This document shows positions 46,419 through 57,177 of a stretch of 64,000 nucleotides of DNA, in pieces (the first letter of the stretch is position 1; each line of letters opens with the position of its first letter). The position numbers and the translations under genes were made by a program. The notes under the pieces were generated by a model. The model had not been told where the DNA came from. It saw only the letters and a list, made by a program, of their open reading frames with translations, and did no database searches. This DNA comes from Photobacterium swingsii (GTDB lineage Bacteria; Pseudomonadota; Gammaproteobacteria; Enterobacterales; Vibrionaceae), in NCBI RefSeq assembly GCF_024346715.1, contig NZ_AP024852.1, forward strand, positions 2,418,001 through 2,482,000, written 5' to 3'.

Positions 46419-46883
46419 TGATTCTTCCTTTTTACGACTTAACACATCATTTACATGACCTTGGAAGAATATTTAAATTTCAATTTTTATTACTCACGCC
46501 CCGTTACCAATCATTTTCTGGCTAAAGAAGGCATGCATCCAGCGTTTAACAAATCAAAATAGCGCCACGCTCAATCGATAATCCACTAATTACCGCAGCA
46601 GAACGGCTCAAAGCAGCTAACATTCATATACTCAATTACAGAAAATGATGTATTGGTTCATGAACATGGTAAACTCATGCCCATTTTATACGCCTTATGC
46701 TTTCGTTCTAGCTGCAGAGCAAGATAACCATTGAAGTAATAGGCTTAAACGATCATCACCGACCTAACAGGGGCATTCAAATGCTGAAACCATTTACAAA
46801 ACATAGAGTCACTGAGTGGTAAACCCACTTAGGGTCAGCTGGATTTGCTGAACCGTAACGATGGCAAGAACGCCCTCTAACCC
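46419..46883. other. 465-bp divergent region between spondin lipoprotein and ygiQ
   Basis: No ORF is accepted. Near the ygiQ start are two small stem-loops: AGTGG/CCACT at 46815-46829 and TCAGC/GCTGA at 46835-46851. They may form a structured leader, but no riboswitch class is recognised. Confidence 0.4.
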
Positions 46884-49286
<2,403 letters not shown>

Positions 49287-49325
49287 AACAGGCAGCTTAA
49301 AGCTTGTGACAACGACATAAAACAA

Positions 49326-49351
49326 AACAGCCCACGACTGCGTGGGCTGTT
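49326..49351. terminator. Bidirectional terminator after ygiQ
   Basis: The 11-bp stem AACAGCCCACG/CGTGGGCTGTT with a 4-base loop lies between the convergent stops of ygiQ and the 51-residue membrane protein. Confidence 0.85.
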
Positions 49352-49381
49352 TAGTTTCAGCTAAGACTAGAATTGAAATGT

Positions 49382-49537
49382 CTAACGAAAGAGTTCTGAA
49401 CCGAGGAAGAAAAGCGTTACTCCACCAAGCACCACCAACAGCAGCTTAATGATTGTCTTTTGCTGGGTTTCATTAAGGTACTTCACCGCAATAAATGCGA
49501 GAAAAAGCAAAGCAATAATAACCGCAATTTTTAGCAT
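49382..49537 (-). CDS. 51-residue two-helix membrane protein
   Basis: The short ORF begins MLKIAVIIALLFLAFIAVKYL and ends LLLVVLGGVTLFFLGSELFR. It has two membrane helices joined by a polar turn (NETQQKTIIK). AGGAG lies 8 bases before ATG, and a shared terminator lies 31 bases beyond the stop. The regular hydrophobic pattern, basic turn and strong ribosome binding site make it a credible gene although it is short. I recall similar proteins in vibrios but know no function. It is probably an inner-membrane hairpin with both ends on the same side. Confidence 0.7.
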   Translation of the reverse strand: MLKIAVIIALLFLAFIAVKYLNETQQKTIIKLLLVVLGGVTLFFLGSELFR

Positions 49538-49728
49538 AGGTGCAAACTCCTAAAGGTGATGGCAGTTATGTCCATGGGATCAACAAGGGCATAATGCTAA
49601 AGCAGACCTACCGCTCAAGACGATAACCAATATCGATACATACGTTCAACGTACCATACGTAACTCATATGCAATCAAACCTAGGTCAATTTATCACTCT
49701 AAACTCGCACTGTTATTTCCATTAAGCA

Positions 49729-50481
49729 CTAGATCTCAAAGACTTGATAGTCTTTAAGCTCTGGGATCACTTTTTGCACTTCTTGTTCTTCTTGCGCCAG
49801 TCCTTTCATCGAATCACACAAATCATTGGCTTTCACTGCCATTTCACTTGAGCGCGAACGAATACGTGCCTCTAACCGTGCTTTAAGATCAGAAAACTTG
49901 GTTTGCAACTCTGAAAAGCTCAAATCACCGTCTTTCATCTCTGCAGATAGTGCCGCAAACATGGCTGATGCTGATTCCATGCTGACATGTTTTAGTGCTT
50001 GCTCAAACTCAGCTTTCCAGCTGGTATCCATTTCATCGAACAAGTCTTTTGGCATCACAAATTCACCCTCAGGATAGAATTTATCATTCGCCTTGGCTGC
50101 ATACTCATCAATTAAGCTTTGTACCTTGGCAAAAGATTCCTTGGAGTCAAAATCAGCGGAAACCTCATCCAGTACATCGTTTGCCACGCCCACACCATCT
50201 TTCGCCAAATCAGCCATCTTAGGTAAATTCTCTTTTACCGACTCAGAATAGGCATCTAACGCGCGTTGCTGCATGTCATTTAAATCCAACTGCTTGCCAT
50301 TCACGAATACATTGTTGTTTTCATCAATAAGCAGTTTAGGTTGACCCGCTTCGTACACAGAAACTTGATCACCAGCAATACGGACCTCGTGTTGAACATC
50401 TACAGGACAACTTTTCGCTTGTACCGTCGCAGCGCTGACTGAAGCGGCTAAAACAGTAAATGCTAAGACTAACTTTTTCAT
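49729..50481 (-). CDS. YggN-like DUF2884 periplasmic protein
   Basis: A 250-residue protein with a signal peptide cleaved after VQA (about residue 22). The rest is helical and acidic, with a conserved early cysteine (KSCPVDVQHEVRIAGDQVSVY) and a second near the C-terminus (NDLCDSMKGL) that could bond. The block LLIDENNNVFVNGKQLDLND is typical of DUF2884/YggN. Function is unknown. It is divergent from the NYN-domain gene, sharing a 139-bp promoter region, and has no obvious partner. Confidence 0.85.
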   Translation of the reverse strand: MKKLVLAFTVLAASVSAATVQAKSCPVDVQHEVRIAGDQVSVYEAGQPKLLIDENNNVFVNGKQLDLNDMQQRALDAYSESVKENLPKMADLAKDGVGVANDVLDEVSADFDSKESFAKVQSLIDEYAAKANDKFYPEGEFVMPKDLFDEMDTSWKAEFEQALKHVSMESASAMFAALSAEMKDGDLSFSELQTKFSDLKARLEARIRSRSSEMAVKANDLCDSMKGLAQEEQEVQKVIPELKDYQVFEI

Positions 50482-50620
50482 TCGTATTGAATAACCTTTA
50501 CGATTAATTATGTCGTTACTATACCGCTAAGCATCTACAACAGCTAGTTTAGGCACTTTGCTTTGTTTTTCAGCAGCAAAAGGGTAAGCTTGAGTGGTCA
50601 CTTATCTAAATGGATTCATT

Positions 50621-51100
50621 GTGGAAAAAGTCGCTATTTTTGTCGATGTGCAAAACATCTATTACACGGTCAAAGAAAAGTATCACTGTAACTTCGATTA
50701 CAATGCATTTTGGGCAGAAGCAACCCAAGGGCGTGAAGTGGTAGCAGCCTATGCTTATGCTATTCACCGTGGCGATGAAAAGCAGCGTCAGTTCCAAAAC
50801 ATCTTGCGTGGTATTGGTTTTGAGGTGAAATTGAAGCCTTTTATTCAACGCAGTGACGGCTCAGCCAAAGGCGACTGGGATGTCGGTATCACACTGGATG
50901 TTGTTGAACATGCACCCGACGTTGATCGCGTTATTCTGCTTTCTGGCGATGGCGATTTCGACCTGCTAGTCGATAAAGTTCAAACCAAATTTGAGGCAGA
51001 TGTTGAAATTTACGGTGTCCCTGGGTTAACAGCCACCTCGCTGCAAAATACGGCAAACTTCTTCAGGGAAATCGAGCAAACATTGCTGCTCGGCCGATAA
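50621..51100 (+). CDS. NYN-domain protein (LabA/DUF88 family)
   Basis: This protein of about 159 residues has the NYN ribonuclease-like fold. The acidic active-site residues occur in VAIFVDVQNIYY (first Asp), GDWDVGITLDVVEH and VILLSGDGDFDLLVD. This PIN-related set binds Mg2+ and many members are RNases; the LabA group also affects gene expression in cyanobacteria. The start is uncertain: GTG 50621 gives VEKVAIFVD, the usual family opening, while an upstream GTG at 50594 adds nine residues and has AGGG nearby. It is monocistronic. Confidence 0.88.
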   Translation: MEKVAIFVDVQNIYYTVKEKYHCNFDYNAFWAEATQGREVVAAYAYAIHRGDEKQRQFQNILRGIGFEVKLKPFIQRSDGSAKGDWDVGITLDVVEHAPDVDRVILLSGDGDFDLLVDKVQTKFEADVEIYGVPGLTATSLQNTANFFREIEQTLLLGR

Positions 51101-51245
51101 AAATAAAACGCCCAATGCTAAATATCACATTGGGCGCTTAATACCGTCCCATACATTATCAAACCATTTTTGCTCATTAATGACTGGTATTGGTATCACT
51201 CATCTTTCTTTTATTGCAGCTTAGGCTACTCAAGCTTTATTCACT

Positions 51246-51938
51246 TTAAGCGCTCACTACCTGACGGGTTGCTTGTAATTGCTTAAGTGCCCCCCATGTC
51301 ATTTGCAGCGGTACAATCACAAAGTAAACCGATGCAATCACAACCATAATAGGATCGGCATACGGGGCAAAGTGAGCATAATCTGACATTTTCAACCCAG
51401 TTGCTATCGTAAAGCCAATCAACACAGCACCACTAATAACGGTATCCATCAGCCATTGCTTTGATTCTGCGTCAACTAAGGCAGACTCTGCTTTACCACT
51501 GTATATCGCCATCACTTTGTAGTTAATAAAACAGCCAATAACGTTGATAACCCCAAAAGCCAATGCGATGCCTGTATCGATATTACGGCCACCATTCACA
51601 ATCGCTTCTATGGCATTATAGAAAGAAACAAGACACATGACGGTAATGACCATTCCCTTAAAGGCAATCACACTGGATTCAACTTGCTGCGCATGTGTCT
51701 GGGAATAAGCCGTCGATTTCACCTCAGCTTGCGCACCTTTTTTGCCACGATGTAGATACGCCGCAGCCACTAAAGACACTAGGGTCAAGGCTAAACTGAC
51801 GAATGAATACGCACCATCAAAAACGATAACTAATGAGCCTAGCCACAAACCTAAACCAATACCCATTACGGCAAAAATGAATGATGATAGCGTAGAAAAC
51901 TGGAGTAGCTTACGCTCTAACTGAATATTGCATGACAT
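51246..51938 (-). CDS. Cation diffusion facilitator-like membrane protein with altered metal site
   Basis: The 230-residue protein has six predicted membrane helices and lacks the C-terminal cytoplasmic domain found in most CDF proteins. The helix-2 motif DGxxS is present as Asp41-Gly-Ala-Tyr-Ser45, where zinc exporters have Asp at both positions. In helix 5 the usual His-x3-Asp is Gln161-x3-Asp165. Two of the four metal ligands are therefore replaced, so substrate or even transport activity is in doubt. I start at ATG 51938 behind GAGGTTT; the upstream 60 codons in frame are not protein-like. It is divergent from a LysR gene with 165 bp between, which may regulate it. Confidence 0.78.
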   Translation of the reverse strand: MSCNIQLERKLLQFSTLSSFIFAVMGIGLGLWLGSLVIVFDGAYSFVSLALTLVSLVAAAYLHRGKKGAQAEVKSTAYSQTHAQQVESSVIAFKGMVITVMCLVSFYNAIEAIVNGGRNIDTGIALAFGVINVIGCFINYKVMAIYSGKAESALVDAESKQWLMDTVISGAVLIGFTIATGLKMSDYAHFAPYADPIMVVIASVYFVIVPLQMTWGALKQLQATRQVVSA

Positions 51939-52103
51939 ATAAACCTCAATAATCGACAGCTTTTTCGTCGATATATACACTTCTTTTGTAATCACCTTCA
52001 TAGTAACGCGGGTTTCAGCATTGTTATAATCTCTGAGCGACGAGTTTTTCGTCACTAAAGCCAAATCATTAGAGGCTTCCCTATATTCGCAGGTCAAATC
52101 AGA

Positions 52104-52994
52104 ATGAAAATATCGCAAATAGAAATGTTTCTACAGGCCAGCCAAACAGGGTCTATCAGCGAAGCCGCAAGAAAGCTCAATAAAAGTAGAACAACGGTGA
52201 GTGCAGCTTTAAGCGCATTAGAGGATGATTTAGGGGTCAAACTGCTGACGCGCACGGGCAACCGCATTTTACTGACAGACATAGGTCAAACGGTCGCTAA
52301 CGATTGTGAACGCCTCGCCATGATAGCCAATGAAATTAAGGCCAAATGTGCACAGCACACTGAAGGTGTTGAGTCTGCTATTCGAATTGCACGTGACGAT
52401 GCATTACCTGAAACACTATGGCGAGATCTCATCAAAAAACTCAAACAAACCTTTCCCAAAACCAGCATTTCTGTGTATGTGGCGCCGCCACCTGAGCTAG
52501 AAGATATGGTCGAGCAAAATATCATTGATGTGGCTTATGGCTTACTCCCAGCAAATCACCGTGCCCCTCGATTACACCATGTTGATTTAGGGCAAATCCG
52601 CATGATGTCTGTCGCACATAAAGATCACCCTCTCAGTCAGTTACGTAAAGTACACAGCGCAGATTTAGAACGTTATACCGAAATTGCGTTAGCCTATATC
52701 GATGATGAAAGCCTTAAACCTGTATCACCTAAATCAACCAACTATATTGCCCTCGCCTTTTACGAGTATTTACGCAATGCCGTGGTAGACGGTACTGGTT
52801 GGTCTTATGTCCCTGACTTATTAATCAAAGACAGGTTGCGCGATGGTACAGTGAAAGTCATTAAACATAACCGCGCAATGAGTTGGCAACCTTACGGTGA
52901 AATCGTCGAACAAGAGTCACGCCGTGGGGCCGTTGTGCAATGGCTATCAGATCAGCTTGAAGACTATCTATTGGATCATTCAGGGGCAGAGTAA
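52104..52994 (+). CDS. LysR-family regulator divergent from the CDF-like gene
   Basis: A 296-residue LysR protein with a helix-turn-helix near residues 16-36 (ISEAARKLNKSRTTVSAALSALE) and a sensor domain (SAIRIARDDALPETLWRDL). The motif LGVKLLTRTGNRILLT is a normal wing. The divergent CDF-like gene is the likely target. AGAATGAA precedes a start within MKISQIEMFLQASQTGS. A 167-bp gap then leads to aqpZ, which seems to have its own promoter. Confidence 0.9.
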   Translation: MKISQIEMFLQASQTGSISEAARKLNKSRTTVSAALSALEDDLGVKLLTRTGNRILLTDIGQTVANDCERLAMIANEIKAKCAQHTEGVESAIRIARDDALPETLWRDLIKKLKQTFPKTSISVYVAPPPELEDMVEQNIIDVAYGLLPANHRAPRLHHVDLGQIRMMSVAHKDHPLSQLRKVHSADLERYTEIALAYIDDESLKPVSPKSTNYIALAFYEYLRNAVVDGTGWSYVPDLLIKDRLRDGTVKVIKHNRAMSWQPYGEIVEQESRRGAVVQWLSDQLEDYLLDHSGAE

Positions 52995-53161
52995 CCCGTC
53001 TTTATATTGCTTCATGTCTCTTTATTGAAACATGTCTATGACACCTTAGACCTATACTTTAGCAACACATAAGCATTAATTTGCCACTGACAGGCAATTT
53101 TCTATCACTTATTTGCGCTAACTCTCCTGCCTTTGTGTTGGAGGGATGAAGGGGATGAAGT

Positions 53162-53857
53162 ATGTTTAAAAAGCTAGTCGCGGAGTTTATTGGCACATTT
53201 TGGTTGGTACTCGGAGGCTGTGGTAGTGCAGTACTCGCCGCAGCATTTCCTGATGTTGGTATCGGGCTTTTAGGGGTATCACTCGCTTTTGGTTTAACCG
53301 TTGTCACTATGGCTTATGCGATTGGTCATATTTCAGGTTGTCACTTAAACCCCGCAGTCACTGTGGGTTTATGGTCTGGCGGTCGCTTTCCTGTTGCTGA
53401 TGTTGTTCCCTATATTTTATCTCAAGTACTTGGTGCTATCGTCGGTGCCTATGTACTCTATGTTATTGCCAGCGGACAAGCTGGATTCGATCTAGCAGGC
53501 GGTTTAGCCTCTAACGGTTACGGTGAACATTCTCCTGGCGGGTACAGTTTAGTCTCTGGCTTTGTGACCGAATTTGTCATGACTTTTATGTTCTTGATTG
53601 TCATTTTGGGTGCGACCCATAAACTTGCGACACCTGCGATGGCAGGGCTAGCAATTGGTTTGGCACTCACATTAATCCACTTGATCAGTATCCCTGTCAC
53701 AAACACCTCTGTTAACCCTGCGCGAAGTACAGGCCCTGCACTCTTAGTTGGCGACTGGGCGGTCTCTCAGTTATGGCTATTCTGGCTTGCGCCACTGCTA
53801 GGCGCTCTAGTGGCAGGTATCGTCTACCGCTGGCTAAGCCCGCAAGACGATGAGTAA
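53162..53857 (+). CDS. aqpZ: Aquaporin Z
   Basis: This 231-residue water channel has six membrane helices and two half-helices with NPA motifs at residues 63-65 (HLNPAVTVG) and 185-187 ([11 protein letters not shown]). Arg188 belongs to the aromatic/arginine filter, and the pattern Phe/His/Thr/Arg of water-selective channels is consistent. Length equals E. coli AqpZ. A GAAGG ribosome binding site precedes the ATG. It is convergent on the YdiJ-type gene with a shared terminator. A role in rapid osmotic adjustment is consistent with the mscS-like gene in the same window, though they are not linked. Confidence 0.95.
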   Translation: MFKKLVAEFIGTFWLVLGGCGSAVLAAAFPDVGIGLLGVSLAFGLTVVTMAYAIGHISGCHLNPAVTVGLWSGGRFPVADVVPYILSQVLGAIVGAYVLYVIASGQAGFDLAGGLASNGYGEHSPGGYSLVSGFVTEFVMTFMFLIVILGATHKLATPAMAGLAIGLALTLIHLISIPVTNTSVNPARSTGPALLVGDWAVSQLWLFWLAPLLGALVAGIVYRWLSPQDDE

Positions 53858-53898
53858 AACCGTTAAATCCGTATCGATATCTCGTTAAAATGCACAAT

Positions 53899-53957
53899 AA
53901 AAAGCCGCGATACTAAAGTGACACCATAGCGTTGTCATACTTAGTCGCGGCTTTTTT
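53899..53957. terminator. Bidirectional terminator between aqpZ and the YdiJ-type gene
   Basis: The outer stem AAAAAGCCGCGA/TCGCGGCTTTTT, 12 bp, encloses a second partial stem (ACTAA and TTAGT region), ending in T's on both strands. It is the strongest hairpin in the window. Confidence 0.9.
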
Positions 53958-53983
53958 GCGATACAGATTGTCGATAAGTAAGA

Positions 53984-56900
53984 TTATAAAGACTTAACGA
54001 TCTGCAATAAGGCTTGTACAGGGTGCTTCAATTTCCGGTGCTCGAAACGCTTAACTTGGCTACGGCAAGAATAACCTGTGACCAAACAACGTTCTGGATC
54101 ACGCTGCGCGAGGTTTTGCTGCCAACTCAGCGCATACACTCCTTTGGACATTTCAAGTTTGTCTTTCTCGTGACCAAATGTTCCCGCCATACCACAACAA
54201 CCAACAGGCACAGTTTCGAGTACTGCACCAAAGTGAGTGAATATTGCGCCCCACTCTTTTTCTGCGTTCGGCAACTTCGTTTTTTCAGTGCAGTGTGCAA
54301 AAAGGTGCCAAGGCTCTGATTTTTCCAGCGCCGTTAGCTTCTGAAGATCAGGCAATAAGGGTAACAGCCACTCATGGGCGGTTAATACAGCAAAATCACC
54401 GCGCTGCTCCGCAAGCACTTCATTGTATTCATCGCGATAGCAAAGCACGAGAGCAGGATCAACACCAACTAGAGGTATATTTAACGCTGATAGTTGATTC
54501 AAAAACTCAGCCGTACTTTTGGCCGTTTTAGCAAACTGACGTAGGAAACCTTTTACGTGTTGCGCTTTACCATTTGGCTTAAACGGCACAATGATTGGCT
54601 TTTTACCTAACTTTTCAGCCAGCATGACAAAATCGCTGACCACATCCGCGTCATAAAAAGACGTGAAAGGGTCTTGCACTATCAGTACATAGTGCTGACG
54701 TTCTTGCGCTGATAACGCCTGCAACCAAGTTAAATCAAAACGTGTGGCTTGATGTCCATCTAATCTTTCTTGCAACGTTGGAACAGACAGCGCAGGCATA
54801 TCAACATAACCAATGGTCTTTTCAGTCAAGGTTTTTGACCATTGCGGCCGCATCACGGCATTAAACATAACAGGGGCTTTTGCCATCACAGGAAGATAGC
54901 TCTCAACATACGCCACTAAATAATCTTTGGCAGGACGCTGATAGCGGCTGTAATACATATGCATGAAGCGTGAACGAAAACTTGGAACGTCGACTTTGAT
55001 TGGACATTGGCTGGCACAGGCTTTACACGCTAAACAACCATTCATCGCTTCCATTACTTCATGCGAATAATCGTAAGCGGCACGTTGACTACCATAAGTA
55101 TTTTTCAACCTATCAATAATTTGTTTGATACTCGGTGTCGTTGTAAGCAGCTTCTGCTCTAACACAAGAGGATCAACGCCTTGTTCTGCCAGTTGACGTA
55201 ACCACTCACGCACTAAGCCTGCTCGCCCTTTTGGTGAATGGCGACGATCAGCACTGATCTTCATCGATGGACACATAGGAGAGCTAGTATCGTAGTTAAA
55301 ACAGAGCCCATTACCGTTACATTCCATCGCTTGTTTGAAGCTATCGCGGGTTTTTACTGGGATCTGTCGATCGTAAAAGCCTCGCTTCACACCATCGACT
55401 TTAACCAGTTCCGCATCACTCTCAATGGGCGTACAAATCTTGCCGGGGTTCATCCGGTTATCAGGGTCAAACGCGGCTTTTATTCGGCGCAGCTCTGTAA
55501 ACAGTTCGTCACCAAAAAACGCGGGGCCATATTCAGAACGAAAACCTTTGCCGTGCTCGCCCCACATCAAACCGCCATATTTTGCCACCAACGCGACCAC
55601 TTGATCAGAAATGGTTTTCATCAACATTTCTTGCTCAGGGTCACACATATCTAAAGCAGGGCGTACATGTAAAACCCCCGCATCCACATGGCCAAACATG
55701 CCATAATTCAGCTGTTTATCATCTAATAGCTGACGGAACTCAGCTATAAAGTCTGCGAGATTTTCAGGCGGAACACAGGTATCTTCAGCAAACGCGATAG
55801 GCTTTTTCGCCCCTTTTGCCGCACCTAATAACCCCACCGCTTTTTTACGCATCGCATAAATTTTTTGAATACTCGCAAGATCATCGCACACCTGATAACC
55901 AATCAAGCCTTGCTCATTATTGGCAATCAATACATCAAGACGCTGGCAAAGCTCAGTGACTTGCTCTTGGTTTTCCGCCACTGAGTGATTAGCGAATTCC
56001 ACCATGTTGATGCCCTGCATATCTTTACCAGGTACATCCGTTAGCAAATCACTTACCGTGTGCCACACAATGTCTTGTTTAGCTAAATTCAAAACACGAG
56101 AATCCACGGTTTCTACTGATAAGGCGTTCGCCTCAACCATCATAGGGGCATTACGTAGAGCAGAATCAAAACTATTGTATTTAATATTCACCAAGGTGCG
56201 CGCTTGCGGGATTGGCGTGATATTCAATTTTGCTTCGGCAATAAATGCTAATGACCCTTCTGCACCACATAACAAACGAGCGATATCGAACTGAGTAAGG
56301 TCATCATTGAACACATTTTTAAGATCATACCCAGTCAGAAAGCGGTTCAGCGGTGGGAATTTATTAACAATTTGCGACCGCTTATCACGACAGACTTGCT
56401 CACTCACGTGTAGGGCTTGAGTGGCAAAATCCGCAGAAGGTGTATTTAGTGCAGTTTGAGCAGCAACCTCGTCGGCCGACATAGGCGCCGTATTCAGCAC
56501 AGAGCCATCCGCTAATACCGCAGTCAGCGATAAGACATGATCCGAGGTTTTACCGTATTTAAGTGATCCCTGGCCAGAGGCATCGGTGTTAATCATACCG
56601 CCTATCGTGGCGCGATTACTGGTTGAGAGATCAGGCGAGAAAAAGTAACCATGTGGACGTAGCGCATCATTTAACTGATCTTTAATAACACCAGTTTGCA
56701 CTCGTACCCAGCCTTCATCCGGGTTCACTTCTAGAATCTGATTCATGTGGCGTGAAATATCCACCACCACACCTTGAGTCAAAGACTGTCCATTTGTGCC
56801 TGTACCACCACCACGGGGAGAAAAAGTCACAGTACGGAAAAGTTCAGATGCGCCAATCTGACCAATTAAAGATAAATCGTCGATATTAGTAGGGAATATC

Positions 56901-57064
56901 ACGGCTTGTGGCAATTGCTGATAAACGCTGTTATCTGTGGCCACAGCAAGCCTGCTAGCATAAGTGGTTTCGATATCACCAAGAAAGCCGGCTTGGTCGA
57001 GTTCGTTCAGGTAGTCCAGTACGACGCTGTCGATACTGCTCTGAGTCGTCAGTGCGGGTAACAT
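53984..57064 (-). CDS. ydiJ: YdiJ-type FAD/Fe-S dehydrogenase (D-2-hydroxyglutarate dehydrogenase family)
   Basis: The 1026-residue three-part enzyme has an N-terminal PCMH-type FAD domain (about 35-270: FSPRGGGTGTNGQSLT, TIGGMINTDASGQGS) and an FAD-oxidase C-terminal domain (to about 545, MWGEHGKGFRSEY and DPDNRMNPGKIC). An Fe-S region contains CLACKACASQCP (about 690) and a CCG-type end GCCGMAGTFGH (about 955). E. coli YdiJ (about 1018 residues) oxidises D-2-hydroxyglutarate in recent work; lactate-type substrates are alternatives. It is cytoplasmic or membrane-associated and monocistronic. Confidence 0.92.
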   Translation of the reverse strand: MLPALTTQSSIDSVVLDYLNELDQAGFLGDIETTYASRLAVATDNSVYQQLPQAVIFPTNIDDLSLIGQIGASELFRTVTFSPRGGGTGTNGQSLTQGVVVDISRHMNQILEVNPDEGWVRVQTGVIKDQLNDALRPHGYFFSPDLSTSNRATIGGMINTDASGQGSLKYGKTSDHVLSLTAVLADGSVLNTAPMSADEVAAQTALNTPSADFATQALHVSEQVCRDKRSQIVNKFPPLNRFLTGYDLKNVFNDDLTQFDIARLLCGAEGSLAFIAEAKLNITPIPQARTLVNIKYNSFDSALRNAPMMVEANALSVETVDSRVLNLAKQDIVWHTVSDLLTDVPGKDMQGINMVEFANHSVAENQEQVTELCQRLDVLIANNEQGLIGYQVCDDLASIQKIYAMRKKAVGLLGAAKGAKKPIAFAEDTCVPPENLADFIAEFRQLLDDKQLNYGMFGHVDAGVLHVRPALDMCDPEQEMLMKTISDQVVALVAKYGGLMWGEHGKGFRSEYGPAFFGDELFTELRRIKAAFDPDNRMNPGKICTPIESDAELVKVDGVKRGFYDRQIPVKTRDSFKQAMECNGNGLCFNYDTSSPMCPSMKISADRRHSPKGRAGLVREWLRQLAEQGVDPLVLEQKLLTTTPSIKQIIDRLKNTYGSQRAAYDYSHEVMEAMNGCLACKACASQCPIKVDVPSFRSRFMHMYYSRYQRPAKDYLVAYVESYLPVMAKAPVMFNAVMRPQWSKTLTEKTIGYVDMPALSVPTLQERLDGHQATRFDLTWLQALSAQERQHYVLIVQDPFTSFYDADVVSDFVMLAEKLGKKPIIVPFKPNGKAQHVKGFLRQFAKTAKSTAEFLNQLSALNIPLVGVDPALVLCYRDEYNEVLAEQRGDFAVLTAHEWLLPLLPDLQKLTALEKSEPWHLFAHCTEKTKLPNAEKEWGAIFTHFGAVLETVPVGCCGMAGTFGHEKDKLEMSKGVYALSWQQNLAQRDPERCLVTGYSCRSQVKRFEHRKLKHPVQALLQIVKSL

Positions 57065-57177
57065 TGCTCTCCTTTTCCAGTTTACTGCCGAATCCTACGG
57101 CATCTGGTTATCTCAATCATTATTACCCATCACTTTACCTCACGCTTTGCATAAACTAAAGCGTGAGGTAGAGCCAA

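Noticed and set aside
51109-51136. Hairpin CGCCCAATG/CATTGGGCG after the NYN gene
   Set aside because: Good 9-bp stem but no T-run on either side, so it was not called a terminator.
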